DNA of 64,000 bases from Moritella sp. JT01 (GTDB taxonomy: Bacteria > Pseudomonadota > Gammaproteobacteria > Enterobacterales > Moritellaceae), in the NCBI RefSeq assembly GCF_001574435.1, contig NZ_LOCN01000003.1:62181-126180 (forward strand). The letters run 5' to 3'. The position numbers and the translations under genes are program-made. A model generated the notes under the pieces. It saw only the letters and a program-made list of their open reading frames with translations. It was not told where the DNA came from and made no database searches. How positions within the stretch are numbered: the first letter of the stretch is position 1; every line of letters begins with the position of its first letter. Shown here piece after piece: positions 9,522 through 19,165 of this stretch.

Positions 9522-10418
9522 TTGAAGCAAACCAAAATAACGAAAGCGGTCATTCCCGTTGCAGGCTTAGGTACGCGCATGTTACCTGCAACCAAAGCGA
9601 TTCCAAAAGAGATGTTACCAGTCGCAGATAAGCCACTTATTCAATACATAGTAAATGAATGTGCAGCTGCGGGGATTACCGAGATTGTGCTTGTTACGCA
9701 TGCTTCTAAAAATGCCATCGAAAACCATTTTGATACGTCGTTTGAACTAGAATCGACGTTAGAGCACCGAGTTAAACGCCAACTATTAGCGGAAGTACAA
9801 GCAATTGCACCAAAAGGTGTGACGATCATGCATATTCGTCAAGGTGTCGCGAAAGGGTTAGGGCATGCAGTATTGTGTGCCAAACCCATTATTGGTGATG
9901 AACCGTTTGCGGTAGTATTACCTGATGTATTGATGGATGAAGTGAGTGCAGATCTAAAAACTGAAAACTTAGCCAGCATGATGCGCCGCTTTAATGAAAC
10001 CGGTTTTAGTCAGATAATGGTTGAACCTGTACCAATGCACTTAGTGTCTGGTTACGGAGTTGCTGATTGCGGTGGTGTTGAGCTTAGCGCAGGTGAATCA
10101 ACTAAGATGACTGCGGTGATTGAAAAACCAGCACAAGATAAAGCGCCGTCAAATCTTGCTGTTGCAGGGCGTTATGTATTACCAGCAGCGATCTGGGATC
10201 TGCTTGCCCGTACAGTACCTGGCGCAGGTGATGAAATTCAGTTAACGGATGCGATTGATGACCTGATGAAATTACAAACGGTTGAAGCTTTCCACATTAG
10301 CGGCAAGTTACATGATTGTGGTTCAAAATTAGGTTACATGAAAGCATTCATTGAGTATGGCTTACGTCACCCTGAAGTAGGCGCTGATTTACAAGAATTT
10401 ATTAGTGGCTTGAAATAA
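9522..10418 (+). CDS. galU: UTP-glucose-1-phosphate uridylyltransferase
   Basis: Makes UDP-glucose from UTP and glucose-1-phosphate. The nucleotidyltransferase signature [19 protein letters not shown], the [15 protein letters not shown] segment and [11 protein letters not shown] identify GalU; 298 residues is typical. Translation appears to start at a TTG at 9522, about nine bases after an AAGGAT ribosome site, since no suitable ATG precedes the conserved [16 protein letters not shown]-terminus. It closes the ugd-epimerase-galU group and is followed by a hairpin terminator. Confidence 0.95.
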   Translation: MKQTKITKAVIPVAGLGTRMLPATKAIPKEMLPVADKPLIQYIVNECAAAGITEIVLVTHASKNAIENHFDTSFELESTLEHRVKRQLLAEVQAIAPKGVTIMHIRQGVAKGLGHAVLCAKPIIGDEPFAVVLPDVLMDEVSADLKTENLASMMRRFNETGFSQIMVEPVPMHLVSGYGVADCGGVELSAGESTKMTAVIEKPAQDKAPSNLAVAGRYVLPAAIWDLLARTVPGAGDEIQLTDAIDDLMKLQTVEAFHISGKLHDCGSKLGYMKAFIEYGLRHPEVGADLQEFISGLK

Positions 10419-10450
10419 CACGTGAGTTTGACGTTATAATGTGATGAAAA

Positions 10451-10476
10451 AAAGGGCAGTTTACTGCCCTTTGTTG
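10451..10476. terminator. bidirectional terminator after galU
   Basis: A perfect 10-base stem (aaagggcagt, 10451-10460, with 10463-10472) and A/T tracts on both sides, between convergent galU and the TorD-like gene. Confidence 0.88.
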
Positions 10477-10490
10477 TATCTAAATAGAGA

Positions 10491-11144
10491 TTAATCTAAT
10501 TCAGTTTCTAACCAATCTGAATCTAGCTGTGCGAATGCTAATAGCAATTCTACTACCGCCGCATAAAACCCAAATTTATCACAGTCTTTAACCTTCATTT
10601 CAAAATCACCTAACCAGTTAAGTAAGTGCGTTTGTAAAAAGTCGTGCTGCATTGCGAAGTTAGCGCGGATCTGGGCTTCTGATTCCGAATCTAATGTTTT
10701 TAAGATCAAGTTACCCATGAAGTCTAACTGAATCGCAATGTGATCGGCAGGCTCGCTGTATTTATCACTGATATTGATGTTGTGCTTATCGAGTAGCGCA
10801 GTCATTTTTTGATACGCTTCTTGCATCAAGTGACCATCTTCACTGGTGAATACAGACTCATACGGGGGCGCAGATGATTTACTGTTGCCGAGGAATACTT
10901 GTGCGTAATCGGCACATAACTCTAAACGTGCGTTGTTACGTAGGTTTGCTGCCGCTAATGAACTGATTAGCTTTTCAACTGAAACGGTTAACGCGGGTGT
11001 TGCCGCTAAGCCTTGCAAGAAACTTTGGATTTCTGCTGACTGGTATTGACCGAGTTGCTCATCAGATAATTCAGTTGCAAGTGTGCTTGAAAGCCACCAG
11101 TAGATCTCTGAACGGGTTTGGCATAATTGGGTTAGTTCATCCAT
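10491..11144 (-). CDS. TorD/DmsD-family redox-enzyme chaperone
   Basis: A 217-residue all-helical protein of the TorD type, cytosolic chaperones that bind the Tat signal and assist cofactor loading of molybdoenzymes. Family marks are LELCADYAQVFLG followed by SAPPYESVFTSEDG, and EPADHIAIQLDFMGNL. I chose the ATG at 11144 because GGAG stands ten bases before it; an upstream in-frame TTG would overlap that ribosome site. No TMAO, DMSO or other molybdoenzyme gene lies nearby, so its client is elsewhere. The symbol is left blank because TorD and DmsD cannot be separated here. Confidence 0.85.
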   Translation of the reverse strand: MDELTQLCQTRSEIYWWLSSTLATELSDEQLGQYQSAEIQSFLQGLAATPALTVSVEKLISSLAAANLRNNARLELCADYAQVFLGNSKSSAPPYESVFTSEDGHLMQEAYQKMTALLDKHNINISDKYSEPADHIAIQLDFMGNLILKTLDSESEAQIRANFAMQHDFLQTHLLNWLGDFEMKVKDCDKFGFYAAVVELLLAFAQLDSDWLETELD

Positions 11145-11369
11145 TGTGTTCTCCAAATGGGAATGAGTGCTGTAATTGCGCAGTATTATAGCGAATAAAT
11201 TTAACCTAGGAGTCAGTTTTGATCAAAGTTAAATTAAAATGCAGTCTTTTCACGCAAAATTGAAATTTTCTCAAGTCTTTACTGTAGGAACTTGGTATTA
11301 GTCGCGTTACAATGTGGCCGAAATTTAGTTTACAAACCAACTTGTATTATCTCAATCAGGAGAAAACGG

Positions 11370-12623
11370 ATGTTTACACGTGATATGAATATAGCTGACT
11401 ATGATGCAGAATTATGGGCAGCAATGACACAAGAAGTAACTCGTCAGGAAGATCATATCGAGCTTATTGCTTCAGAGAACTATACAAGCCCACGCGTAAT
11501 GGAAGCTCAAGGCTCTCAGCTTACAAATAAGTATGCAGAAGGCTACCCAGGCAAACGCTACTATGGCGGTTGTGAGTATGTTGATATTGCTGAGTCTTTA
11601 GCAATCGAACGTGCTAAGCAATTGTTTGGTGCTGATTACGCGAATGTACAACCACACTCTGGTTCACAAGCAAATGCTGCAGTTTACATGGCATTAGTTA
11701 AACCAGGTGATACTGTACTAGGCATGAGCCTTGCTCATGGTGGTCACTTAACACACGGTGCAAGCGTAAGCTTCTCGGGTAAAATCTACAACTCAGTTCA
11801 GTATGGTATTAACCCTGAAACGGGTGAGCTAGATTACGCTGAAGTTGAAGCGTTAGCAATTGAACACCAACCAAAAATGATTGTTGCTGGTTTCTCTGCG
11901 TACTCAGGTGTTGTTGATTGGGCTAAATTCCGTGAAATCGCTGATAAAGTAGGTGCTTTCCTATTCGTTGATATGGCACACGTTGCAGGTTTAGTTGCAG
12001 TTGGTCTCTATCCAAACCCAATGAAACATGCACACGTTGTTACAACAACGACGCATAAAACATTAGGTGGTCCACGTGGTGGCCTGATCCTTGCGCAAGC
12101 AGACGAAGTGATTGAGAAAAAACTAAACTCAGCAATCTTCCCTGGTGGTCAAGGTGGTCCTTTAATGCACGTTATCGCTGCTAAAGCGGTTGCATTCAAA
12201 GAAGCGATGGAACCTGAATTTGCAGTTTACCAACAAAATGTACTTGATTGTGCAAAAAGCATGGTTGCAGTATTACAAGAACGTGGTTTTAAGATCGTTT
12301 CTAACGGTACTGAAAATCACCTATTCTTAGTTGATCTGATTGGCAAAGAATACTCAGGTAAAGATGCAGATGCTGCACTGGGTAATGCACATATCACAGT
12401 AAACAAAAACTCGGTACCAAACGATCCTCGTTCTCCATTTGTTACATCTGGTCTACGTATCGGTACGCCTGCACTGGCTCGCCGTGGTATCCCTGCAGAT
12501 AAAGCAGGCGTACTTGCTGGTTGGATGTGTGACGTATTAGATAACATCGGTAATGAAGATGTAGCTGCAACAGTACGTGCTAACGTACAAGCGCTATGTG
12601 CTGAATACCCTGTATACAAGTAA
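11370..12623 (+). CDS. glyA: serine hydroxymethyltransferase
   Basis: PLP enzyme converting serine and tetrahydrofolate to glycine and methylene-tetrahydrofolate. It shows [36 protein letters not shown] and the PLP-lysine motif [14 protein letters not shown]. The 417-residue length is that of the E. coli enzyme. The ATG at 11370 follows CAGGAG and gives the normal [17 protein letters not shown]-terminus; an in-frame start at 11292 has no support. It is a single-gene unit with a terminator downstream. No clear PurR operator was seen upstream. Confidence 0.98.
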   Translation: MFTRDMNIADYDAELWAAMTQEVTRQEDHIELIASENYTSPRVMEAQGSQLTNKYAEGYPGKRYYGGCEYVDIAESLAIERAKQLFGADYANVQPHSGSQANAAVYMALVKPGDTVLGMSLAHGGHLTHGASVSFSGKIYNSVQYGINPETGELDYAEVEALAIEHQPKMIVAGFSAYSGVVDWAKFREIADKVGAFLFVDMAHVAGLVAVGLYPNPMKHAHVVTTTTHKTLGGPRGGLILAQADEVIEKKLNSAIFPGGQGGPLMHVIAAKAVAFKEAMEPEFAVYQQNVLDCAKSMVAVLQERGFKIVSNGTENHLFLVDLIGKEYSGKDADAALGNAHITVNKNSVPNDPRSPFVTSGLRIGTPALARRGIPADKAGVLAGWMCDVLDNIGNEDVAATVRANVQALCAEYPVYK

Positions 12624-12670
12624 TCTAATTTATAGGCCTAACGGTTTATAATAATGCGATTAATTTATTA

Positions 12671-12728
12671 ACCGTAAATGATGCTTAACTTGAATCAAAG
12701 TTTAAGTTTGTCATTTACGGTTTTTTTG
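12671..12728 (+). terminator. glyA terminator
   Basis: Long hairpin with arms accgtaaatga (12671-12681) and tcatttacggt (12711-12721), an imperfect inner stem (cttaactt / aagtttaag), and a run of T at 12721-12727. Confidence 0.92.
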
Positions 12729-12918
12729 TACTTATTTTTCATGATCACAATATTATCCTTCTCTAGCTTCTCTAGCTTCACACCTTCATACTTACTCATG
12801 GATCAAACCATGCTATTTCCATGCTTTTTAATTGCCTTACGATCGTATGATCAGCTGTTATATAACACCAGTTACCGAACCGCCGTTAATCCAGTTTCAT
12901 AGACCAAGGATGGGAAAT

Positions 12919-13212
12919 ATGATGAATAAATCTCTATTAAAAAATGCAGTAAATAAAATACCTCTGCAAATATGTAAAGGAATAAGCATTGCAGTATTTG
13001 CTGTTGCGGTGACTGGTTGTAGCTCTGTTGATGTATTAACTAAAACCGAAAATGGTGCTTCTTATGAATATCAACTCGGTCAATTTGACACGATAGAGGT
13101 GGTTGATATGGCGCAGGAACATTGTGGCAAGTATGGTAAAAATGCCGATCTAACTAATCGTTACTCTGACGCTAACCGCATATTCAATACACTTATATTT
13201 AATTGTAGCTAG
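12919..13212 (+). CDS. small predicted lipoprotein of unknown function
   Basis: A 97-residue protein with a lipoprotein signal: a basic N-terminus, hydrophobic GISIAVFAVA, then lipobox VTGC with Cys34. The mature part (SSVDVLTKTENGASYEYQL, DMAQEHCGKYGKNA, FNTLIFNCS) has two further cysteines that could form a disulphide. The start at 12919 is supported by AAGGA at 12906; 12922 and 12910 are possible alternatives. I do not recognise the family. It stands alone between glyA and the DUF4124 gene, with 200 bases before the next gene. Confidence 0.75.
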   Translation: MMNKSLLKNAVNKIPLQICKGISIAVFAVAVTGCSSVDVLTKTENGASYEYQLGQFDTIEVVDMAQEHCGKYGKNADLTNRYSDANRIFNTLIFNCS

Positions 13213-13412
13213 CAGGTTTTATCGTTTAATTGTGAAGCCTACGAGATTAAATTTAATGAGAGAGTTTTAAATCACACCCGTGGGTGTTAACATGTTCGCA
13301 ACATTTCATTCTATTTGCGGTTTGGTAGTTATAGATGGATGACATAAATAGCTAAATAAACATTTGAGATAGCATTCTCAAATTTGGCAATAAATAGGGT
13401 GAGGTATAAAGG

Positions 13413-14780
13413 ATGATGCTGAATTCAATAAGTAATTATAAGCGGTTAATATTAGCGTTAGTATGTGGCTCAATGAGCTATTCTACATTTGCTAAAGTAT
13501 ATAGTTGGCGCGATACCGATGGTGCAATGCATTATAGCCAGTTTCCACGTCAGATTGTGGAAAAAAATGCGGCGCAGAGTAGGGCTAGTCGTAAGCCAGT
13601 CGAAATGAAGGATATCGTAAACGATTTATCAGCAACTAAAAATAGTAACTTATTGGATGGGCTTGATGATATTATTGCTAATGCGAGCGTCGAACGTCAA
13701 GTTGAAAAGGTACTGACGCGTCGTGATCCTCAGTTGATCTTAATTGAACAGCAACTCGTCCGTCAGCAAGCGAAGCTGCGTGCTCTCGTTATTGCGAAAC
13801 AAGCAGCACTTGAAAAAGAGATAGCCCTTGTTGCGGCAAATAATATCATTGAAATAAATCATATAAAACCGAAGAAAAAATCACCTCAAAATAGTTTTAT
13901 GGCTGGGATTCATAAGCGTGCTTATGGTAATGCAGTGACAAAAACGAATGGTGTACACGTTATTACACCGACACTGCTTGCATCTACAACGCCGAAAGAT
14001 TCAACCGTTATTGAGAATGTTGGCGTAAAGCAACAACATAATAAGTTCTTAGCGAAAATTCAGAACAAATTAAAACGTCAACATGTACCGGAAGCCGTTC
14101 AAATATCTCCAAGCATTGCACCTATAGTCGTTGTTAATGCTAAACCTAAGCCTTTGATTAAGCCTGTCGAGTTAATAGCAGCCACATATATCTTAGCGCC
14201 TGTTGTTGAATCTCGTTCGATAGCAAAGGTTAAGCGGAAGAACAAATCAACCGCGACTAACGCATTTTTAGCGGGTATTAACAAAAAATTAAATCGTAAA
14301 GATAAAACGCTGACCATTGATGAAGCTGTGTTCGTTGCGAACAAAAGTGAATTGAGTCGTGGTAACAAACTGCAAGTGACAGCAGAGCAAGTGCAGAATA
14401 AATTCTTAGCTGAAATTAATAAAAAGTTATTCCGAGCGAGACTCGGTTCTGATATTACCCCTGTGGCTGAATTAGCTAAGTCTGAGTCGATTACTCATGC
14501 GAAGGGACAGGGGCGCGCGACAGTGAAAAATAAAGAATTAACGCAGAGTGCAGATCAAATTAAAGCGATTGAAAGTGAAATCAGCAGTCGGAGTCATAAA
14601 TCGAATGACGTGAAACAACCTTCAGAAAAACAGGTTAACTCTGCGTTAATGTTAAGTCGACTAAGCTATAATCACGATGCGGGCTTACCCTTATCACGGG
14701 CGGGAATGAGTCAACTCGATAGACAAGGTATTGATGTATCGAGTCAGTTTGTCAATGACGTGAATCGCAGTGCAGAATAA
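13413..14780 (+). CDS. secreted DUF4124-type protein with four internal repeats
   Basis: A 455-residue protein with a signal peptide (hydrophobic 11-25, cleavage near STFA). It is followed directly by a DUF4124-like segment (KVYSWRDTDGAMHYSQFP, residues 28-45), a module common at the N-terminus of envelope proteins. The rest is basic and low in recognisable folds, with a coiled-coil-like stretch around 100-145. The motif N-x-F-(L/M)-A-x-I-x-(K/N)-(K/R)-(L/A) recurs at residues 160, 210, 283 and 329 (for example NAFLAGINKKL and NKFLAEINKKL). GAGG at 13401 supports the start. Function unknown; it is not obviously linked to the downstream nrdR operon. Confidence 0.8.
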   Translation: MMLNSISNYKRLILALVCGSMSYSTFAKVYSWRDTDGAMHYSQFPRQIVEKNAAQSRASRKPVEMKDIVNDLSATKNSNLLDGLDDIIANASVERQVEKVLTRRDPQLILIEQQLVRQQAKLRALVIAKQAALEKEIALVAANNIIEINHIKPKKKSPQNSFMAGIHKRAYGNAVTKTNGVHVITPTLLASTTPKDSTVIENVGVKQQHNKFLAKIQNKLKRQHVPEAVQISPSIAPIVVVNAKPKPLIKPVELIAATYILAPVVESRSIAKVKRKNKSTATNAFLAGINKKLNRKDKTLTIDEAVFVANKSELSRGNKLQVTAEQVQNKFLAEINKKLFRARLGSDITPVAELAKSESITHAKGQGRATVKNKELTQSADQIKAIESEISSRSHKSNDVKQPSEKQVNSALMLSRLSYNHDAGLPLSRAGMSQLDRQGIDVSSQFVNDVNRSAE

Positions 14781-14954
14781 GCAATCCTAAAATATTGGTC
14801 GGTTTTTATCTCATTAAAATAGTGATTGAAAACCGACTGATTATTCAACAATTTGTTAACTTATTTATTAATTCCACGAAATTACCTTCACTTTTCTGTA
14901 CCCGCCTGCTGTTTAACGATAGACTCAGAATAATATTATTCAATAGGATTGTTT

Positions 14955-15404
14955 ATGTTCTGTCCATTTTGTTCTGCGACTGAAACTAAAGTTATCGACT
15001 CTCGTCTTGTGGCTGAAGGCCATCAAGTGCGTCGCCGCCGTGAGTGTGCGAAATGTCATGAACGTTTTACTACCTTTGAAACTGCAGAATTAGTGATGCC
15101 ACGTATCATTAAAACGGATGATACACGTGAACCTTTTAACGAAGATAAACTCGTTAATGGTATTTATCGTGCGTTAGAAAAACGTCCGGTTGCCGCAGAG
15201 CAGATTGAACTCGGTATTAATCAAATCAAATCGAGTTTAAGAGCCACTGGTGAGCGTGAAATAGAATCAAGCTTTTTGGGTGAACTGGTGATGGACGTAT
15301 TGAAAAAACTCGATAAAGTCGCTTATGTACGGTTCGCTTCTGTTTATCGTTCTTTTGAAGATGTAAAAGAATTTAATGAAGAAATCGCCAAGCTCGACAA
15401 ATAA
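14955..15404 (+). CDS. nrdR: transcriptional repressor NrdR
   Basis: Zinc-ribbon/ATP-cone repressor of ribonucleotide reductase genes. The N-terminal zinc ribbon has Cys3, Cys6, Cys31 and Cys34 ([31 protein letters not shown]). The ATP-cone follows ([20 protein letters not shown]), and 149 residues is the usual size. The ATG at 14955 gives the canonical MFCPFC start and has AGGA nine bases upstream. It heads the conserved nrdR-rib-nusB-thiL-pgpA arrangement. Confidence 0.97.
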   Translation: MFCPFCSATETKVIDSRLVAEGHQVRRRRECAKCHERFTTFETAELVMPRIIKTDDTREPFNEDKLVNGIYRALEKRPVAAEQIELGINQIKSSLRATGEREIESSFLGELVMDVLKKLDKVAYVRFASVYRSFEDVKEFNEEIAKLDK

Positions 15405-15429
15405 TCCGTTATCTGAGTCCTCATTGATT

Positions 15430-16725
15430 ATGCCAAACAAATCACGTGCCGAGCTAGATCTACTATTGGAAGAAATTGTATCCATTAGCCAGTTCAATGA
15501 TACTGACCATTTGCATATGCAACGTGCGCTCGATCTTGCACAAAAAGGTCGTTTTACCACTGCGCCGAATCCAAATGTTGGCTGTGTGCTTGTTAAAGCT
15601 GGTAAAGTCATCGGTGAAGGTTTTCATTTACGTGCGGGTGAGGCTCATGCTGAAATCCATGCTTTAAATGCCGCAGGTGATAATGCTCAGGGAGCCACTT
15701 GTTATGTGACGCTAGAACCATGTAGTCATTATGGTCGTACACCCCCTTGCGCAGCAGCCTTGGTTAATGCGAACGTAAATGAAGTCGTTATTGCCATGGT
15801 CGATCCCAATCCGAAAGTGGCAGGTAATGGCATTGCGATACTAATCGCCGCGGGCATTAAAGTGCGGATCGGTTTATTATCGACGCAAGCACATGCATTG
15901 AACCCTGGCTTTATCTTACGCATGCAGGAACAACGTCCGTTTGTACGCTTAAAAATGGCGGCAAGCTTAGATGGGCGTACAGCATTGAAAAACGGTGAGA
16001 GCAAATGGATCACCGGTCCTGCAGCACGGTCTGATGTGCAAGTATACCGGGCTCAAGCCAGTGCAATTTTATCAACCGCCAGCACGGTTATTATGGACGA
16101 TGCTTCACTTAATGTGCGTTATAGCGAATTAGGTGCAAGCCAAGCCGACTATCCACGAATTAAAACAGATAAGTCACGAATTCAAGGAGACAAGTCTTTG
16201 TCTCACGATGAGTTATTAGAACCACAGCTACGTCAGCCAATACGAGTGGTACTGGATAATCATCGCCGTTTGGATGCGCACCTTGAACAGTCCGCTAAAG
16301 AATTGAAACTATTTGGGCAGCCCGGTAAGATACTATTAGTTAATGGGGTTAAAAATATAGTCAATGGCGTGACTGAAAATCCTGCTGTCGAGCAGTTATT
16401 GGTGAATGAATCGGTATCACGAATTGAAATTGAGCAAGATAGTCACCATAACATAGATCTAAAACAGTTAATGACCGTATTAGCCCAACAGGATATTAAT
16501 GACCTGTGGGTGGAAGCCGGCGCGACGTTGGCTGGCGCATTACTTGAAAATAAGCTGGTGGATGAGATAATTATTTATCTGGCACCTAAGCTCATGGGTG
16601 ATAGTGCCAGAGGACTCGCAGTATTAAGCGAGCTAACTGAAATGGCGAAAGTGCCTACATTTAGCTTTACCGATATCACGCAGGTCGGTGACGATCTTCG
16701 AATTACAGCAAAACCGGAATACTAA
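15430..16725 (+). CDS. ribD: bifunctional pyrimidine deaminase/reductase of riboflavin synthesis
   Basis: Catalyses the second and third steps of riboflavin synthesis. The N-terminal deaminase carries the zinc site H73-A-E75 and Cys98/Cys107 (LEPCSHYGRTPPC). The C-terminal reductase includes MAASLDGRTALKNGESKWITG. It is 431 residues from this start, long for the family: there are about 28 extra N-terminal residues and a Lys/Gln-rich insertion (YPRIKTDKSRIQGDKS) around residues 239-254. The start is uncertain; an ATG at 15517 would begin at the conserved MQRALDLAQKGRFTT but trims the domain edge. The stop overlaps ribE by one base. Confidence 0.94.
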   Translation: MPNKSRAELDLLLEEIVSISQFNDTDHLHMQRALDLAQKGRFTTAPNPNVGCVLVKAGKVIGEGFHLRAGEAHAEIHALNAAGDNAQGATCYVTLEPCSHYGRTPPCAAALVNANVNEVVIAMVDPNPKVAGNGIAILIAAGIKVRIGLLSTQAHALNPGFILRMQEQRPFVRLKMAASLDGRTALKNGESKWITGPAARSDVQVYRAQASAILSTASTVIMDDASLNVRYSELGASQADYPRIKTDKSRIQGDKSLSHDELLEPQLRQPIRVVLDNHRRLDAHLEQSAKELKLFGQPGKILLVNGVKNIVNGVTENPAVEQLLVNESVSRIEIEQDSHHNIDLKQLMTVLAQQDINDLWVEAGATLAGALLENKLVDEIIIYLAPKLMGDSARGLAVLSELTEMAKVPTFSFTDITQVGDDLRITAKPEY

Positions 16726-17390
16726 TGTTTACAGGAATTATTGAAACCGTGGGTACGCTCACTGGTTTAACCCCAAAAGGGGCCGATGTGAGCATCACTG
16801 TTGATAGTGGTGATCTTGATTTAAGTGACGTAAAACTCGGTGATAGTATCGCGACGAATGGCGTATGCCTTACTGTTGTTGAATTACTCGGCAATGGTTA
16901 CCGCGCAGATGTGTCATTAGAAACGATTAAACGCTCTGGTTTTGCGCATTACCGTATTGGTGATAAGGTAAACTTAGAAAAAGCGTTAACCCTAAGCACG
17001 CGCCTCGGTGGTCACTTAGTCAGTGGTCATGTAGATGGCGTTGCCGAGATTATTAAGATCAGTAAACTTGGTCGTGCGACTGAGTATTGGTTACAAGCAC
17101 CGAACGAATTAGCACGTTATATTGCGGAAAAAGGCTCAATTACTATTGATGGTATCAGTTTAACTATTAATGAAATTGACGGCGCTAAATTCAAATTGAC
17201 GATCGTACCGCATACTGCATTAGAAACAACGATAGAAAGTTATGTAGTCGGTCGTAAAGTTAACTTAGAAGTAGATGTGATTGCCCGTTATTTAGAACGG
17301 ATCATGCTAGGTGATAAAGCTGCTGAATCAAGCCGCCCTGAACAAGGTATCACTATGGATTTTCTTGCGAGTAATGGATTTTTAAAGTAA
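16725..17390 (+). CDS. ribE: riboflavin synthase, alpha subunit
   Basis: Dismutates two lumazine molecules to riboflavin. It has the tandem lumazine-binding barrels: MFTGIIETVGTLTGL and GVCLTVVEL in the first, GHLVSGHVDGVAEI and SLTINEIDG in the second; 221 residues. The ATG overlaps the ribD TAA by one base. It is called ribC in some E. coli nomenclature. It is followed by ribBX in the same direction after about 48 bases. Confidence 0.97.
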   Translation: MFTGIIETVGTLTGLTPKGADVSITVDSGDLDLSDVKLGDSIATNGVCLTVVELLGNGYRADVSLETIKRSGFAHYRIGDKVNLEKALTLSTRLGGHLVSGHVDGVAEIIKISKLGRATEYWLQAPNELARYIAEKGSITIDGISLTINEIDGAKFKLTIVPHTALETTIESYVVGRKVNLEVDVIARYLERIMLGDKAAESSRPEQGITMDFLASNGFLK

Positions 17391-17438
17391 AACATCTATT
17401 CACGATCAGTTTTTAATTGTTATAAAAGGGCTATGAGC

Positions 17439-18548
17439 ATGGCACTAAGTCGTATTGAAGATATTATTGAAGACATCCGCCAAGGTAAAATGGTTATCTT
17501 GATGGATGATGAAGATCGCGAGAATGAAGGTGATCTGATCATGGCGGCTGACAAAGTAACGCCAGAAGCGATTAACTTTATGGCGACACACGGTCGTGGT
17601 TTAATTTGTCTAACGTTAACCAAAGCACGTGTAGCGAAACTGCAACTGCCTTTGATGGTTCAAGACAATACGGCGCAATTCTCGACTAACTTCACGGTAT
17701 CGATTGAAGCGGCTGAAGGCGTGACAACCGGTATTTCAGCAACAGACCGTGCTGTGACGGTATTATCTGCGGTTGCTGGTGATGCGAAACCTGCTGATAT
17801 TGTGATGCCTGGGCACATATTCCCACTTGCTGCACAAGACGGCGGTGTATTAACACGTGCTGGTCATACTGAAGCGGGTTGTGATCTTGCACGTCTAGCG
17901 GGTTGTGAGCCTGCTGGTGTGATTGTTGAGATCCTAAAAGATGATGGTGAAATGGCGCGTCGTCCAGATCTCGAAATATTCGCTGAGAAACACGGTCTTA
18001 AATTGGGCACCGTGGCTGATTTAATTGAATACCGTAATGGTAATGAAACTACTATTGAGCGTGTAGCGGAATGTAAATTACCAACCGAACACGGTGATTT
18101 TGATTTAGTTACTTACCGTGACACCATTGATAATCAAGTGCACTACGCACTACGCAAAGGTGATGTTGTTGCCGAGCAGCCAACATTAGTACGTGTGCAT
18201 GTACAAAATACCATGTCAGATATTTTGCATACCGACCGCGCAAGTAAAATATCATGGTCGTTAGCGGATGCGATGGCACGTATCGGTCGTGATGGTGGTG
18301 TAATGGTTATCTTAGGGAATGAAGAAAACTCTAACGATATCATTGAAAAAGTGAAACAATTTGCTAAAGAAGATAAAGGCGAAACTCAGCCAAAAGCCAA
18401 ATGGCAAGGTACTTCACGCCGCGTAGGTGTAGGTTCTCAAATTTTAGCCGATATGGGTGTGTCGAAGATGAAGCTACTAAGCTCAGACAAACGTTACCAT
18501 TCACTATCTGGCTTTGGTTTAGAAGTTGTCGAATATATCTCTAAATAA
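17439..18548 (+). CDS. ribB: DHBP synthase with a degenerate GTP cyclohydrolase II-like domain (RibBX type)
   Basis: Residues 1-205 are an intact 3,4-dihydroxy-2-butanone-4-phosphate synthase ([40 protein letters not shown]). Residues about 207-369 align with GTP cyclohydrolase II ([13 protein letters not shown]) but have lost its active site. The three zinc cysteines expected after the RVH motif are absent ([18 protein letters not shown]), and the QEGRNIG-type catalytic stretch is replaced. This is the known RibBX variant of Proteobacteria, so this gene should not supply cyclohydrolase activity and a separate ribA is expected elsewhere. The start at 17439 is preferred over 17433 for spacing from AAGGG. 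Confidence 0.94.
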   Translation: MALSRIEDIIEDIRQGKMVILMDDEDRENEGDLIMAADKVTPEAINFMATHGRGLICLTLTKARVAKLQLPLMVQDNTAQFSTNFTVSIEAAEGVTTGISATDRAVTVLSAVAGDAKPADIVMPGHIFPLAAQDGGVLTRAGHTEAGCDLARLAGCEPAGVIVEILKDDGEMARRPDLEIFAEKHGLKLGTVADLIEYRNGNETTIERVAECKLPTEHGDFDLVTYRDTIDNQVHYALRKGDVVAEQPTLVRVHVQNTMSDILHTDRASKISWSLADAMARIGRDGGVMVILGNEENSNDIIEKVKQFAKEDKGETQPKAKWQGTSRRVGVGSQILADMGVSKMKLLSSDKRYHSLSGFGLEVVEYISK

Positions 18549-18679
18549 GTTTTAGAGATAGGCGTAGAATAAGTTTGCTTGCTGGCGAAAGCTTGGTACA
18601 ATCCGAGCCCTTTCGTCAGCCGATTCATAATAATTAAAATTGGCCGTAAATTACGCGCCGTGATATAGGATTTGTACAC

Positions 18680-19165
18680 ATGAAAGTTATCGAAGGAAAT
18701 GTTCCTGCTCCAGAAGCAAAAATTGCAATTGTAATTTCTCGTTTTAACAGCTTCATCAATGAAAGTTTGTTAGCGGGTGCTATCGATTCACTAAAACGTT
18801 TTGGTCAAGTTAGCGAAGACAACATCACTATTGTGCGTGTTCCTGGCGCTGTAGAATTACCGCTTATCACTAAGCGTGTTGCTGCAACAAAACAGTTTGA
18901 TGCAATTATTGCTTTAGGTACGGTAATTCGTGGTGGTACACCACATTTTGAATTCGTAGCTGGCGAATGTAATAAAGGTCTTGCTCAAGTTGCAATGGAC
19001 TATGATATTCCTGTTGCATTTGGTGTGTTAACTACTGACACAATTGAGCAAGCAATTGAGCGTGCTGGAACCAAGGCTGGTAATAAAGGGTCGGAGGCTG
19101 CTCTAAGTGCACTTGAAATGGTGAATGTTTTGCATCAATTAGATGTATCATTGGAGAAAAAATGA
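18680..19165 (+). CDS. ribH: 6,7-dimethyl-8-ribityllumazine synthase
   Basis: Condenses the RibB and RibD-pathway products to lumazine, the substrate of RibE; forms icosahedral or pentameric shells. It has the family segments [48 protein letters not shown] and [19 protein letters not shown]; 161 residues. The ribosome site is AGGA at about 18667. The TGA overlaps the nusB ATG (ATGA). Confidence 0.98.
   Translation: MKVIEGNVPAPEAKIAIVISRFNSFINESLLAGAIDSLKRFGQVSEDNITIVRVPGAVELPLITKRVAATKQFDAIIALGTVIRGGTPHFEFVAGECNKGLAQVAMDYDIPVAFGVLTTDTIEQAIERAGTKAGNKGSEAALSALEMVNVLHQLDVSLEKK

Noticed and set aside
12317-12619. 100-codon antisense frame at the end of glyA
   Set aside because: It is antisense to conserved glyA coding sequence and has no independent support.
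12678-12902. 74-codon frame after glyA
   Set aside because: It begins inside the glyA terminator hairpin, and its hydrophobic run is read from the T-rich tract.
14799-14837. Hairpin gtcggtttt/aaaaccgac after the DUF4124 gene as a terminator
   Set aside because: The stem is short, the loop is 21 bases and no T run follows; evidence is too weak to list as a feature.
17439-18548. Bifunctional RibBA annotation
   Set aside because: The cyclohydrolase half lacks the zinc cysteines and catalytic residues, so it is called RibBX-type instead.
14781-18679. FMN riboswitch before the rib genes
   Set aside because: None of the gaps before nrdR, ribD, ribB or ribH shows the conserved FMN aptamer pieces; regulation was not seen.
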